The notes under the pieces are model-generated. The model was given only the letters and a program-made list of their open reading frames with translations, made no database searches and had not been told where the DNA came from. A stretch of 64,000 nt of DNA from Pseudomonas sp. Q11 (GTDB lineage Bacteria > Pseudomonadota > Gammaproteobacteria > Pseudomonadales > Pseudomonadaceae). Below are positions 9,101 to 17,971 of the stretch, piece after piece. A program made the position numbers and the translations under genes. The stretch covers positions 1 through 64,000 of the forward strand of contig NZ_JAKNQY010000033.1 of assembly GCF_024494355.1 (NCBI RefSeq), read 5' to 3'. How positions within the stretch are numbered: the first letter of the stretch is position 1; the number at the start of each line of letters is the position of its first letter.

Positions 9101-9717
9101 AGACGCCACCGATCTACATCAAGAACGGCTACAACCTGTCCAAATGGGTCGGAGAGCGGATCCTGCAGCGCGCTCGGGATCGCGGGGTGTGGGTCAATCT
9201 GTTTCGCCCCGGCAACATCAGTTTCAACAGCCTGACCGGGGTCTGCCAGCCCCACAAAAACCGGCTGATGCTGATGCTAAAGGGCTCGATCCAGCTTGGT
9301 CAGGTGCCGGAACTGTCGCTCAATTTCGACCTGATGCCGGTGGACTTCCTGGCGCGTTTCATCGCCTTCCACGCCAGTCGCTATCAGCCGATGCAGGCGG
9401 TGTTCAACCTGCACAACCCCGAGCCTTTGAGCTGGGACGCTTATGTGGCGTCGTTTCGTGACAGTGGCCGGGAGTTCTCGCTGGTCAGCATTGCTGACTG
9501 GCAACGGCAACTGGGCCGGGTCGATGCCGACAATGCGCTGTTCGGCGTACTGGGTTTCTACCTCAACGGCTTCGAGGAAGACATCGGCGACATCTCGTTG
9601 ATCAACCACGCCAATGCCCGGGCCGGCGTACGGCAGATGGGTGCCCGCTACCCGGAAAAGTCCCCGGCCCTGCTGCGTCGCGGCGCCGATTACCTCAAGG
9701 CCATCGATTTCATCTGA
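6160..9717 (+). CDS. mgoA: MgoA/PvfC-like NRPS (A-PCP-thioester reductase)
   Basis: A 1185-residue single-module NRPS. The adenylation domain runs from about 160 to 700, with YTSGTTG near 370, YGPTET near 505, YRTGD near 590 and NGKVDRRAL near 695. The carrier domain has GGHS with the pantetheine Ser755. A C-terminal NAD(P)-dependent thioester reductase has the Rossmann motif VTGANSFLG (832-840) and YxxxK (Tyr991, Lys995). It should load an amino acid and release it reductively. Oddity: about 47 codons (residues 226-273) between the first adenylation helices and the VIGVCLPKS strand are a REP palindrome pair read in frame; see the separate entry. Substrate not predicted. Confidence 0.93.
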   Translation: MRRLEIAVSGTSQAMIDLARELELHGHGVVDRQSPASHGAVDLLIDDGTTSRAIEARSCLQVRVALRTLPGEVLPQPVVIFRDSAQRLLRQEVIAPQRDGNGQSLRQRTLATLVETGARLVSQLSRDDTCFDHWPTVQADAVDQPLLGLDALEPLAFEHRLNRPPVPWLLAAAEVPVMHSIEQRMLDDATQPALWVDGQLIDYQSLRRLALRLQQPMLQMLKSAGPGWESGKGPVKESVGARLARDEDTDALKQTASSFIEGKPSSHRPSSHKVIGVCLPKSAHLYAAILAVLGCGAVYLPLDPQHPTQRRRFILENAQADLLLHDGDSDLDDLSLPTLNVHRLPSPTPGIPASLIRRTVDSDEPAVAIYTSGTTGQPKGVLLSHRNLSHFCAWYSDYVRLQRDSRALQFSTINFDASLLDILPTFIQGATLVVPSEDQRRDPQQLVALIKQQRATHAFLPPALLSVMPLDAPLGLAHLITGGDVCEPFVIEQLAPQCRFHNIYGPTETTVLATTRQFAVGDNNRNLGVPIANGRVLILDEQLQPVPQGTPGELYIAGPGVGLGYLNDPVLTASRYLNLTLPGGPTLRVYRTGDIAQWTDNGIELGGRRDNQVKIRGFRVEPEEIEHCLRDSQLFRQVAVGVDERRRILAFLVHPREEQTGAALQALREHVQNALPSYMHPVAYVQLPSLPYTSNGKVDRRALLATAVQVQVGTQRRQPQNVLETQLRQLWAELLELPVDDIATDESFFNLGGHSILLSQLLLGIREAFGRSLSINRFIEAPTLMTLAKLLDDPEQTSASTLSPQALIDAEAQLNLEPLPVSQCGDVHKVVVTGANSFLGVHIVEALLAWGATEVACLVRESGGQSAAERFAQALRDNRLNHLDLSRVSVYAADITQPQLGLPDDVYARIDRTFGALVHNAAHVNHVLDYESLARDNVEPIFECLRLCEGRSKKIFNFVSTLSASSALDADGQVLEQPAAKTPPIYIKNGYNLSKWVGERILQRARDRGVWVNLFRPGNISFNSLTGVCQPHKNRLMLMLKGSIQLGQVPELSLNFDLMPVDFLARFIAFHASRYQPMQAVFNLHNPEPLSWDAYVASFRDSGREFSLVSIADWQRQLGRVDADNALFGVLGFYLNGFEEDIGDISLINHANARAGVRQMGARYPEKSPALLRRGADYLKAIDFI
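6868..6978. repeat. REP pair inserted in frame inside the mgoA-like gene
   Basis: One REP reads GTGGGAGCAAGGCTTGC from 6874. An inverted partner ends at 6960 (GGCAAGCCTTCCTCCCAC), followed by a short repeat of its end to 6976. The pattern is the same as the intergenic REP pairs elsewhere in this window. It adds about 47 codons without a stop or frameshift. Confidence 0.85.
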
Positions 9718-9749
9718 AGCACCCTCAACGGTAAAAAAGGAGCAAGACC

Positions 9750-10214
9750 ATGAATGCATTTCAACCCGACACCTTGATCAAGAACCCCCACGCCTGCCAC
9801 GTCGAAACGTCAGTGGAAGTCCCCGCCGACGCGGCGAACGTCTGGGCTGTGGTGGGCAATTTTGCGGGGTTCGATCAATTCATCCCGGCACTTGATCACA
9901 TCGAAATGACCGGTGAGGGCGTGAGGTCCCTGCGCAAAAAGTTTTTCCGCGACGGGAAAAATCTGGTGGTGGAACAACTCAACAGCCGTGATGACCAGGC
10001 CATGCACATGACCTGGACGCTGATCTACAACACCCTGGGCATCGACAACCTGTGGGCGGCAATGCGCGTCGAGCCCCTGGCGGATAACCGCTGCCGCGCC
10101 ACCTGGACCATCATCGCCGACCACACCGATGCACATACCCCGTCCGGCTTCCGGGATTTCCTGCAAGGGTTTGCCGATGAGGCTATGGGGAATGTGCAAG
10201 TGATCTTCAAGTAA
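9750..10214 (+). CDS. mgoD: MgoD/PvfD-like SRPBCC (polyketide cyclase-type) protein
   Basis: A 154-residue START/SRPBCC-fold protein with the typical N-terminal strand (VEVPADAANVWAVVGNFAGFDQF), a central cavity and a C-terminal helix. AAGGAG lies 7 nt before the ATG. It is the last gene of the operon, in the position of mgoD/pvfD. In homologous systems it is needed for full production of the signal; the chemical step is not settled. A REP cluster follows. Confidence 0.88.
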   Translation: MNAFQPDTLIKNPHACHVETSVEVPADAANVWAVVGNFAGFDQFIPALDHIEMTGEGVRSLRKKFFRDGKNLVVEQLNSRDDQAMHMTWTLIYNTLGIDNLWAAMRVEPLADNRCRATWTIIADHTDAHTPSGFRDFLQGFADEAMGNVQVIFK

Positions 10215-10227
10215 ACACCACTCCCTT

Positions 10228-10395
10228 GTGGGAGCGAGCCTGCTCGCGATAGCGATGGGTCAGCTTGCATCACTGCCGGCTGTGCCACCGTCATCGCGGG
10301 TAAGACTTGCTCCCACAATTTTCCGAGTCGTTCGCAGATCCCCATCCACCACAAATCCCCTGTGGGAGCGGGCTTGCTCGCGAAGACGGCAGCAC
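10228..10395. repeat. REP cluster (three copies)
   Basis: GTGGGAGC...GCTCGCG palindromes occur in alternating orientation between the mgo-like operon and the chemoreceptor gene. They fill the intergenic space between two convergent genes. Confidence 0.9.
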
Positions 10396-10419
10396 GGTTG
10401 GCGGTGATGTCGGCTGAGG

Positions 10420-12300
10420 TCAGATCTTGAAGCTGTCCACCAACTGCTTCAGGCGATTGGCCTGTTGCGACAAGGCATCGCAATCCCTCAGGGTTTCATT
10501 GAGGTTGGCGACGCTTTGCTGGTTCAGCAGGTTGATGTGGCTGACGTCCATGTTGAGGGTTTCCACCACGGCGGTCTGTTCTTCGGTAGCCGCGGCCACC
10601 GACTGGTTCATGCCGTCGATTTCGCCGATGCGCTGCGTCACGCTGACCAGCCGCAGGCCGGCCTGGTTGGCCACTTCCACGCTTTCTTCGCTGGAAAGCT
10701 GGCTGGCGTTCATCGTGGTCACCGCTTCACGGGAGCCGACCTGGAGCGAGGTGATCATCTTGTGGATTTCTTCCGCCGACTCCTGGGTGCGGTGCGCCAG
10801 GTTGCGCACTTCATCGGCCACCACCGCAAACCCGCGCCCGGCTTCACCGGCACGGGCCGCTTCGATGGCGGCGTTCAGCGCCAGCAGGTTGGTTTGCTGA
10901 GAGATGCCTTTGATCACGTCCAGGATATGCCCGATGTTGTCGGTGCTGGCGTTCAGGGTTTCGATCTGGGTGCACGAGAGACTGATCTTTTGCGACAGCT
11001 CGGTCATCGCCTGAATGGTTTTTTCCACCACCTGGCGTCCGTCATCGGCCTGCTCGCTGGCGCCGCTGGCCTGTTGCGAGGCGTCGGCGGCATTGCGGGC
11101 GATTTCCTGGGTCGCGGCGCCCAGCTGGTTGATGGCCGCTGCCACGCTGTTGGTGCGGGCGCTTTGTTCGTCGGAGCCGATGAGCGAGGCATTGGACGAA
11201 GTCATCACCCGCTGCGACAGGTCATGCACCTGTCGAGTGGCGGAAGACACTTCCGAGATCGACGCGTGAATCCGTTCCACGAACTGGTTGAATGAACTCC
11301 CCAGCTCACCGAACTCATCCTTGCCCTGTACCACCAGACGCCGGGTCAGGTCGCCTTCACCTTGGGCGATGTCCTGCATGGCGCGCCCCATGGTGGTCAA
11401 AGGACGCATCAACACCTGGATCAACAGGCTCAGCAACAACGCAATGGCCGCCACCGCCACAAACATCGCAATCAGCGCCGATGTGCGGAAATGGCTCAGG
11501 GGTGCGTAGGCTTTGTCCTTGTCGATCGACAGACCGATGTACCACTGGGCATTCGGCAGGCCCGTGACCGGAGTAAACGAAAGAATACGATCCTGCCCAT
11601 TGAACTCAACTTCCTGGATGCCTTTCTCGATGCGCACCGGCGTACCGGGATAGATATCCTTGAGGTTCTTCATCACCTGGTCCTTGTCCGGGCTGACGAT
11701 GACCTGCCCGTCGCCGCTGACCAGAAACCCATGGCCGATGCCGCCGAAATCTACCGAGTTGATGATTTTCACCAGGGTTTCCAGGCTCAGATCGCCGCCC
11801 ACCACACCGAGCAGTTCACCGTTGTGCTTCACCGGCAGGGCGATGGTCACCACCAGGCCACCGACCGCTGCCATGTAGGGCGGGGTCAGCATGGTTTGAT
11901 CGGCGGTGACCGCCTGTTTGTACCAGGGACGCTGACGCGGGTCGTAGCCGTCGGGCATTTTGGCGTCAGGGCGCTGGGTGAAGACGCCGTTGGCCTGGCC
12001 CACGTAAGTGAACTGGAAATTCGACGTCAACGCCGGCTGATCCACCAGCCCCGGCAGATCGGCACCCGCGCCCTGGTGCGCAATATTCTGCGCCAGGTTT
12101 TCCAGCACCAGCACCCGGCCGCTCATCCAGTTCTGGACACTGCTGGCCGTCAGGTCGCCAGACTGTTGGATGGAGGATTCGAGACTGCTGCCAATGGTGT
12201 TTCGTTGCAGATAATCGTTGTAGAGCGTGAACAGGGCAAAAGCCAGAACGACCACACCAGAGGCGGCCAGCAGGATTTTATGGCTGAACTTCAGATTCAT
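10420..12300 (-). CDS. Methyl-accepting chemotaxis protein with dCache sensor
   Basis: A 626-residue chemoreceptor: N-terminal membrane helix (about 8-28), periplasmic double-Cache domain (about 40-275), second membrane helix near 280-300, HAMP, and a cytoplasmic signalling hairpin whose tip reads NLLALNAAIEAARAGEAGRG. The ATG at 12300 (MNLKFSHKILL) gives a normal signal anchor; a longer frame to 12399 does not. In the family, such receptors bind amino acids, organic acids or polyamines and control CheA. The ligand is not evident from sequence. It is alone, convergent with mgoD. Confidence 0.92.
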   Translation of the reverse strand: MNLKFSHKILLAASGVVVLAFALFTLYNDYLQRNTIGSSLESSIQQSGDLTASSVQNWMSGRVLVLENLAQNIAHQGAGADLPGLVDQPALTSNFQFTYVGQANGVFTQRPDAKMPDGYDPRQRPWYKQAVTADQTMLTPPYMAAVGGLVVTIALPVKHNGELLGVVGGDLSLETLVKIINSVDFGGIGHGFLVSGDGQVIVSPDKDQVMKNLKDIYPGTPVRIEKGIQEVEFNGQDRILSFTPVTGLPNAQWYIGLSIDKDKAYAPLSHFRTSALIAMFVAVAAIALLLSLLIQVLMRPLTTMGRAMQDIAQGEGDLTRRLVVQGKDEFGELGSSFNQFVERIHASISEVSSATRQVHDLSQRVMTSSNASLIGSDEQSARTNSVAAAINQLGAATQEIARNAADASQQASGASEQADDGRQVVEKTIQAMTELSQKISLSCTQIETLNASTDNIGHILDVIKGISQQTNLLALNAAIEAARAGEAGRGFAVVADEVRNLAHRTQESAEEIHKMITSLQVGSREAVTTMNASQLSSEESVEVANQAGLRLVSVTQRIGEIDGMNQSVAAATEEQTAVVETLNMDVSHINLLNQQSVANLNETLRDCDALSQQANRLKQLVDSFKI

Positions 12301-12504
12301 CGACAGGCTTCTTATGCAGGGAGTGGGGTGCATTCCGGTTGCAGCATTCATGTCACAGCGCGGGCGGACTTTTGGTCTGCTCCACTTTGGTGCACGCATA
12401 CAACGCTGTCGGCAAAAGTTAAAAAAATATTAGCCCTTTGAACAAATGGACGACGGAAGGACACAGTGTGTCGAACGGTGGTTGCAAATTCACTGACCGC
12501 TGAT

Positions 12505-12523
12505 GACAATGCGACCTATTATC
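12505..12523 (+). promoter_or_regulatory. Candidate Fur box before the ECF sigma gene
   Basis: GACAATGCGACCTATTATC matches 13 of 19 positions of the Fur consensus, with both outer hexamers nearly intact. It lies 28 nt before the chosen sigma start. Confidence 0.5.
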
Positions 12524-12550
12524 ATTTGTGATATCCAGGCCTTCGCGTTC

Positions 12551-13051
12551 ATGTCATCTCCCGAGTTTGCAGTACAGGCGCTCTACAGCAACCATCACGG
12601 CTGGCTTCACACTTGGCTGCGCAGCCGCTTGGGCAATGCTGCCGACGCAGCGGACCTGGCCCAGGACACCTTCGTGCGCCTGCTACAACGCACCGAACGC
12701 CTGGAGCTCAAGTCGCCCCGCGCCTTTCTACGCACCATCGCCCAAGGCCTGGTGATCGATCATTGGCGCCGGGAAGAAATCGAACGCGCCTACCTCGAAA
12801 CCATCGCCCACCTGCCGCCAGCCCAAGCCCCCGAGGCCGAAGCCCAGGCCTTGATCCTGGAGTTGCTGGAAGCCATCGCCAGAATGCTGGAAGGCCTGAA
12901 GCCGAAAGTGCGCAGGGCATTTCTGCTGGCCCAGTGCGAAGGCCTGCCGTACAAGCAGATTGCCGAACAGATGGGCATTTCCTTGCGCTCGGTGGAGCGT
13001 TACGTCGCCGATGCGCTGTATCACTGCTATGTGTTGCGTTATGAAAGCTGA
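12551..13051 (+). CDS. FecI-like ECF sigma factor
   Basis: A 166-residue ECF sigma factor with region 2 (ADAADLAQDTFVRLLQR, near 30-50) and region 4 (LPYKQIAEQMGISLRSVERYV, near 130-150). I chose the ATG at 12551 because the longer frame begins inside the candidate Fur box. It overlaps a fecR-like gene by 11 nt, and a TonB receptor with a signalling domain follows. The set is a cell-surface signalling system in which ferric-siderophore binding releases this sigma factor to transcribe the receptor gene. Confidence 0.9.
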   Translation: MSSPEFAVQALYSNHHGWLHTWLRSRLGNAADAADLAQDTFVRLLQRTERLELKSPRAFLRTIAQGLVIDHWRREEIERAYLETIAHLPPAQAPEAEAQALILELLEAIARMLEGLKPKVRRAFLLAQCEGLPYKQIAEQMGISLRSVERYVADALYHCYVLRYES

Positions 13052-14042
13052 GCCTGTGGATAACGTGTTGAATCGGCGCAGCGGCCCGTCACAACAGGTG
13101 GTCAGGCAAGCGATCAACTGGGTGCTGCGCCTGCGCAACCATGCTGCCAATCCGGCCTTGCGCCAACAATGCGAGGTCTGGCGCGCCGCCCATCACGAAC
13201 ACGAACTGGCCTGGCAGCGGGTGCAATCGCTGCACAGTGAATTGACCTCGAACCTGAGGGCGGTCCCCGGCACCCACGTCGCTCTCGACACCCTGGAAAA
13301 TAGCGCCCAGCGACTCGGCCGGCGTCAGGCCTTGAAACTGTTGTCGGGGGTGGCGCTGCTAGGCTCCGCCGCCTGGCTGGGCAAGGATCTGGACTGGCAG
13401 CCGTGGAACACGGATTTCACCACTGCCACCGGTGAACACCGAGGCTTCCAGTTGCCGGACGGTACGCGACTAGAACTGAACACTGACAGCGCGGCCGACC
13501 TGGACTACACGACCGAGCATCGCCTGATCAGCCTGACGCGGGGTGAGATCATGCTCACCTGCGGTCACGATCCGGAGCGGGCGCTGTTAGTGCGTAGCCG
13601 ACATGGCCTGTTCGAAGGGTTGGACGGGCGCTTCGTGGTGCGACAGGACGATGCCTGCACACGCCTGAGCGTCACCCGTGGCAGGGTCGCGATCCGTTCG
13701 CACCGAGGTGCCGATGGTGCCGCGCTACAGGTGAGCGCCGGGCAGAGTTATCTGCTCAGCTCATCGACAGCGACCCTGGTGCCGCCTCTGGATATGGACG
13801 TCGGCGCCTGGGCGGATGGGTTGATCGTCACGCGCAACATGCGCCTGGAGGACTTCCTCAACGAGGTGGGACGTTATCGCCAGGGCTATCTGAAATGCGC
13901 CGCGTCGATTGCAGACCTGCGTTTGTCAGGCGTTTTCCGCCTGGAAGACACCGACAAGTTGCTGGCTGTGCTGCCGCGCACGCTCCCCGTGCAATTACAC
14001 TATCGAACCCGCTGGTGGGTCACGGTGCAAGAATCGGTCTGA
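13041..14042 (+). CDS. FecR-like anti-sigma / sigma regulator
   Basis: A 333-residue FecR family protein. The N-terminal cytoplasmic DUF4880-type segment (about 10-60, WVLRLRNHAANPALRQQCEVW) is followed by one membrane span near 100-118, and a periplasmic FecR domain with a DUF4974-type C-terminus that contacts the receptor's signalling domain. The start at 13041 overlaps the sigma gene. It transmits the iron-siderophore signal from the TonB receptor to the FecI-like sigma factor. Confidence 0.9.
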   Translation: MKAEPVDNVLNRRSGPSQQVVRQAINWVLRLRNHAANPALRQQCEVWRAAHHEHELAWQRVQSLHSELTSNLRAVPGTHVALDTLENSAQRLGRRQALKLLSGVALLGSAAWLGKDLDWQPWNTDFTTATGEHRGFQLPDGTRLELNTDSAADLDYTTEHRLISLTRGEIMLTCGHDPERALLVRSRHGLFEGLDGRFVVRQDDACTRLSVTRGRVAIRSHRGADGAALQVSAGQSYLLSSSTATLVPPLDMDVGAWADGLIVTRNMRLEDFLNEVGRYRQGYLKCAASIADLRLSGVFRLEDTDKLLAVLPRTLPVQLHYRTRWWVTVQESV

Positions 14043-14127
14043 TTTTTTTGGCGGGTTTTGCGCGCAAGTCCGGCTAGGACAGTAAGCAACGCTTATCTGC
14101 CCTTAGCGACTCCAACGGAAACCCACA

Positions 14128-16632
14128 ATGACTGAGCGCGTAAACCTCAAGCCCCCCTTTGGCTGCTCCACGCAAACAGGCCTGTTGCGCCATGCCATCC
14201 GCGCGGCACTGTTCTGCACGGTGTTGGGTGCGGGCGCCGTACCGATGTTCGCCGTCGCGGCGCAAGACGGTGTCACCACCGCGCGCCAGAGCTACAACAT
14301 TGCCGCCGGCCCACTGAGCGACGTGCTGAACCAGTTCGCCCGCCAGGCGGGTATCACCCTGGCAAGCACCCCGCAGCAAACAAGCGGGGTCCAGTCCCCG
14401 GGACTGCACGGCGAGTATTCGGCGGACCAGGCGCTGAGCCACCTGCTCAGCGGTTCGGGCCTGACCGCCGTCAGCCAGGATGGCAGCAGCTATGTGCTGC
14501 AAACCGAGGCTTCGGGCGGCACTTTGGCGCTGCCGACCACCGACATCAAGGGGTTTGCCCTGGGTAACGCCTTGGGCAGCATGGAGGGCTACAACGCCAC
14601 CCACAGCCAGATCGCCACCAAGACCAGTACCGCCCTGCGGGAAACCTCGCAAAGCGTTTCCGTGGTGACCCGCGAGCAAATGGACGACCAAGGCGCGCAA
14701 ACCGTGTCCCAGACCATGCGCTACACCCCAGGCGTGTTGACCAACCCCTACGGCGCGACGCATCGCTACGACTACGTGGCGATGCGCGGCTTCAACGATG
14801 GCTCGGTGGACAACATTTACCTCGACGGCCTCAAGTCCATGGGCGACAGCGGCACCTACAGCTCCATGCAAGTCGATCCGTACTTCCTGGAGCGGGTCGA
14901 CATTCTCAAAGGCCCGTCCTCGGTGCTCTATGGTCGCAGCTCCCCCGGTGGCCTGGTGGCGCTCACCAGCAAAAAGCCGCTGTACGAGGCCTATCACCAG
15001 ATCCAGGCCACGGTCGGCACCCAAGGCCAACGCGGCACGGGCTTCGACTTCACAGGACCGGTGGATGATGACAAACGCATCGCCTATCGCCTGGTGGGCC
15101 TGGCGGATACGTCCGACACGCAGTTCGACCACAACAAGGAAAAGCGCTTTGCCCTCGCCCCCACGCTGAGCATCGACTTTACCGAAGACACATCGCTGAC
15201 ACTTCAGGCCTATCTGCAGCACGACCCCGACGGTGGTTATCACGGCGGCATGCCGGCCGACGGCACCTTGCATCAGCACAACGGCAAGCGTATCTCGGAA
15301 AACTTCTTCGAAGGCGAGCCGGGCGTCGATGGTTATGAGCGTGATCAGCAGTCGTTCGGCTACCAGTTCGAACACCGCTTCAACGATGTCTTCACCGCCC
15401 GCCAGAACTTCCGTTACCTGGACTCCCAGGTCACCAATGATCAGGTCTACGCCTACGGCTGGACCACGCCGACCAGCAACGAGTTGAACCGCTACTACAC
15501 CGGTGCCGAAGAAAAACTGCATTCGTTCATCGTCGACAACATGCTGCAGGCTGAATTCTTCACTGGGGCGACTAAGCACACCGTGCTAATGGGCGCTGAC
15601 TATCAGCGGCGCAAAACCGTGGTGGACTGGACCAGCGGCAGCCTGGCCCCGATCAACGCCTTCGATCCGGTTTATGGCAACTCGGCCATCACCTACTTCA
15701 GCCCCACCAGCTACCTGCGGCGCCTGGAGCAGACCGGCGTCTACCTGCAAGACCTGATCGAGATGGATAAATGGCGTTTCTCCCTGGGCCTGCGTCAGGA
15801 CTGGGTGCAAACCTCGGATGAAAACCGCATCGCTGAGTTCGGCCGCCCGGAAGGCACCGAGATCAACGACAAGCGCAGCAAGCTCACTGGCCGCGCCGGC
15901 GCGCTGTACCTGTTTGACAACGGCCTGGCGCCATACATCAGCTACTCCGAGTCGTTCAACCCCAACTCCTACGCCGACAGCGCCGGCAACCCGCTGCCGC
16001 CGACCGATGGCAAGCAATGGGAGCTGGGCCTGAAGTATCAGCCGCCGGGCACGGATGATCTGTACACCGCCTCGCTGTTTCGCATCGACCAAGAGAACCT
16101 GGCGACCAAACTGCCCCAGGAAAACTTCTACCGCGCCGTCGGTGCCGTTCGCTCCCAAGGCCTGGAACTGGAAGCGCACCTGCAACTGACCGAGCAGCTC
16201 AAAGTGCTGGGCAGCTACACCTTCACCGATATCGAGTATTCGAAATCGATGATCAGCACGTTGAGCACCGCCACCGACATCATCGAAAACAAGGGCAACT
16301 CACCGACCCAGGCCCCACGCCACATGGCTTCGGTGTGGGCGGACTACAAGTTCGACAGCGGCGCGCTCGATGGCCTGCGACTGGGCGGTGGCGTACGTTA
16401 TGTCGGCTACAGCTGGGCCGATGCGGAAAACACCATGAAGGTGCCGTCCTATACGTTGTTCGATGCGTCGGTGGGGTATGACCTGGGCAAGGTCGGCTTG
16501 AAAGGCGTGGACGTGCGCCTGAACGCAAACAACCTGACCAACGAAACCTACGTCGCCTCCTGCGCCAGCCTGAGCTATTGCTACCTGGGCGAAGAACGCA
16601 ACGTGGCGGCGACGGTGAGTTACCAGTTCTGA
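14128..16632 (+). CDS. TonB-dependent siderophore receptor with signalling domain
   Basis: An 834-residue outer membrane receptor. It has a signal peptide (about 1-46), an N-terminal STN signalling domain (about 52-122, YNIAAGPLSDVLNQFARQAG), a plug domain with TonB-box region, and a 22-stranded barrel ending in Phe (VSYQF). The barrel resembles FhuA/FiuA-type hydroxamate receptors, including a Cys pair near the C-terminus (CASLSYCYLGEER), so ferrichrome-like substrates are plausible but unproven. It follows the FecI/FecR pair, which should control it. Confidence 0.92.
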   Translation: MTERVNLKPPFGCSTQTGLLRHAIRAALFCTVLGAGAVPMFAVAAQDGVTTARQSYNIAAGPLSDVLNQFARQAGITLASTPQQTSGVQSPGLHGEYSADQALSHLLSGSGLTAVSQDGSSYVLQTEASGGTLALPTTDIKGFALGNALGSMEGYNATHSQIATKTSTALRETSQSVSVVTREQMDDQGAQTVSQTMRYTPGVLTNPYGATHRYDYVAMRGFNDGSVDNIYLDGLKSMGDSGTYSSMQVDPYFLERVDILKGPSSVLYGRSSPGGLVALTSKKPLYEAYHQIQATVGTQGQRGTGFDFTGPVDDDKRIAYRLVGLADTSDTQFDHNKEKRFALAPTLSIDFTEDTSLTLQAYLQHDPDGGYHGGMPADGTLHQHNGKRISENFFEGEPGVDGYERDQQSFGYQFEHRFNDVFTARQNFRYLDSQVTNDQVYAYGWTTPTSNELNRYYTGAEEKLHSFIVDNMLQAEFFTGATKHTVLMGADYQRRKTVVDWTSGSLAPINAFDPVYGNSAITYFSPTSYLRRLEQTGVYLQDLIEMDKWRFSLGLRQDWVQTSDENRIAEFGRPEGTEINDKRSKLTGRAGALYLFDNGLAPYISYSESFNPNSYADSAGNPLPPTDGKQWELGLKYQPPGTDDLYTASLFRIDQENLATKLPQENFYRAVGAVRSQGLELEAHLQLTEQLKVLGSYTFTDIEYSKSMISTLSTATDIIENKGNSPTQAPRHMASVWADYKFDSGALDGLRLGGGVRYVGYSWADAENTMKVPSYTLFDASVGYDLGKVGLKGVDVRLNANNLTNETYVASCASLSYCYLGEERNVAATVSYQF

Positions 16633-16689
16633 CCCGCTCTCTGTGGTAACTCATTCTCTGTGGCGAGGGAGCTTGCTCCCGCTGGGCTC

Positions 16690-16794
16690 TGTAGGAGCTG
16701 GCGAAGCCTGCGATCTTTTGATCTTGATCTTTCGCTCTGGACTCAATTGGCTGTGGAAAGATCGCAGCCTCGTTGCACTCGTCAGCTCCTACAC
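16690..16794. repeat. GTAGGAGCTG repeat pair
   Basis: GTAGGAGCTGGCGAAGCC... and an inverted copy ending CAGCTCCTAC flank a short spacer between two convergent genes. It is the same repeat family as the hairpin at 28993-29053. Confidence 0.75.
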
Positions 16795-17871
16795 AGCTTC
16801 TGCAGGCCCGGCGGGAGCCTTCTCCCGCACCGCACCCTCTTCCCGCACAAACCGGTTCGCCCGCCCAAACGTGCCGAAATCATTGAACCGCACGCCCATC
16901 TCGCGCATCACTTTGTGGGCCACCGGCACCGTCATCTGGCGGATGTAGAACGGCTCCTTGACCACGAAATGATGGATCCCGTGGCTGCTGCCGAAGTTGA
17001 AGCAGAACGCCTGCAACGGCCACAGCCACCACGGGTTGAGCACCTGGGTTTGCTGGATGACATTGCCCGGCTCAATGTCGCCGTAGTAATGCATGTTCGA
17101 GCTGATGAAATGCAGGCAAAAGGTGCGCAGCACGTTCGGGCCGATGATCACCACCGCTGCGATATCGATCACATGCATCACTGCCAGCGTGGTCGCCGAC
17201 CAATCAATCGACGTACCAAGCAGATAGGCGACAGCGTTGGCCCCATGGAAACCGAGAAACACGTACCACGCGCCCCAGTGCAACAGCGCCAGCGGGAAAT
17301 ACACCTTCAGCGTGCGCTTGAGGATGCTGCGCTTGTGCGCCCAGGTCTTTGCCCGCAGCAGGCGGATGAACGCCGACATCACGTTGTCGCCCACCATCAG
17401 CAGCCGCGCCAGCCCCCAGGGCTCGCCGTTGGTGATGGCCCGCTCTTCCATGTCAGCCTCGCTGCCGGACACCTTGTGATGATTGAGGTGCAAGTGGCGG
17501 CGGATCCACGGGTTGATGGTGCTGGGCCGCGCCAGCCACACCAGGCCCATCATCAGGTTGTGAGGTACGCGTTGCTTGCGAAAATACATGCTGTGGATCA
17601 GGTCGTGTTCCAGCTCGTGGGTCAGGGACGCGAAAAAAGCGTTGAGCAGCAGGCACGCCCAGCCGGCCAGGTGACCGTTGATGTAGAGCAGCCCCGAGCC
17701 GACCATCCCGGCCAGAGCAAACGCCAGGATGCCCGCGCCCAACGCATCCTGGTGGCGCAGGATCGGGTAGCGCTGGCGCAACTCCTCGCCCCGGGCCAGG
17801 ACCACCTGGCGAATATGGGCCGATCGCTGTTGTGCATTCAATCGCTCGGGGCTTGCGCAAGTGCCGTGCAT
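16789..17871 (-). CDS. Membrane fatty acid desaturase family protein
   Basis: A 360-residue di-iron membrane desaturase/hydroxylase with the three histidine boxes HELEHDLIH, HLHLNHH and HGIHH, and four hydrophobic segments. Family members use oxygen and electrons from a ferredoxin or similar to desaturate or hydroxylate acyl or alkane chains. Substrate unknown. It is divergent from an AraC regulator 100 nt away, which probably controls it. The 3' end runs slightly into the repeat at 16690-16794. Confidence 0.88.
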   Translation of the reverse strand: MHGTCASPERLNAQQRSAHIRQVVLARGEELRQRYPILRHQDALGAGILAFALAGMVGSGLLYINGHLAGWACLLLNAFFASLTHELEHDLIHSMYFRKQRVPHNLMMGLVWLARPSTINPWIRRHLHLNHHKVSGSEADMEERAITNGEPWGLARLLMVGDNVMSAFIRLLRAKTWAHKRSILKRTLKVYFPLALLHWGAWYVFLGFHGANAVAYLLGTSIDWSATTLAVMHVIDIAAVVIIGPNVLRTFCLHFISSNMHYYGDIEPGNVIQQTQVLNPWWLWPLQAFCFNFGSSHGIHHFVVKEPFYIRQMTVPVAHKVMREMGVRFNDFGTFGRANRFVREEGAVREKAPAGPAEAV

Positions 17872-17971
17872 GGCTTACATCCTCTTCTATCGATGTGCTC
17901 ATCCTGCCGGGCGATGCCCCCTAGGGTGGTAGCCGTAAACGCCAACCTGTTGACCGCAAGCGCCAATCGCC

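Noticed and set aside
6928..9255. 775-residue open frame on the minus strand opposite the NRPS gene
   Set aside because: Antisense shadow; no domain, and the NRPS motifs on the other strand are unambiguous.
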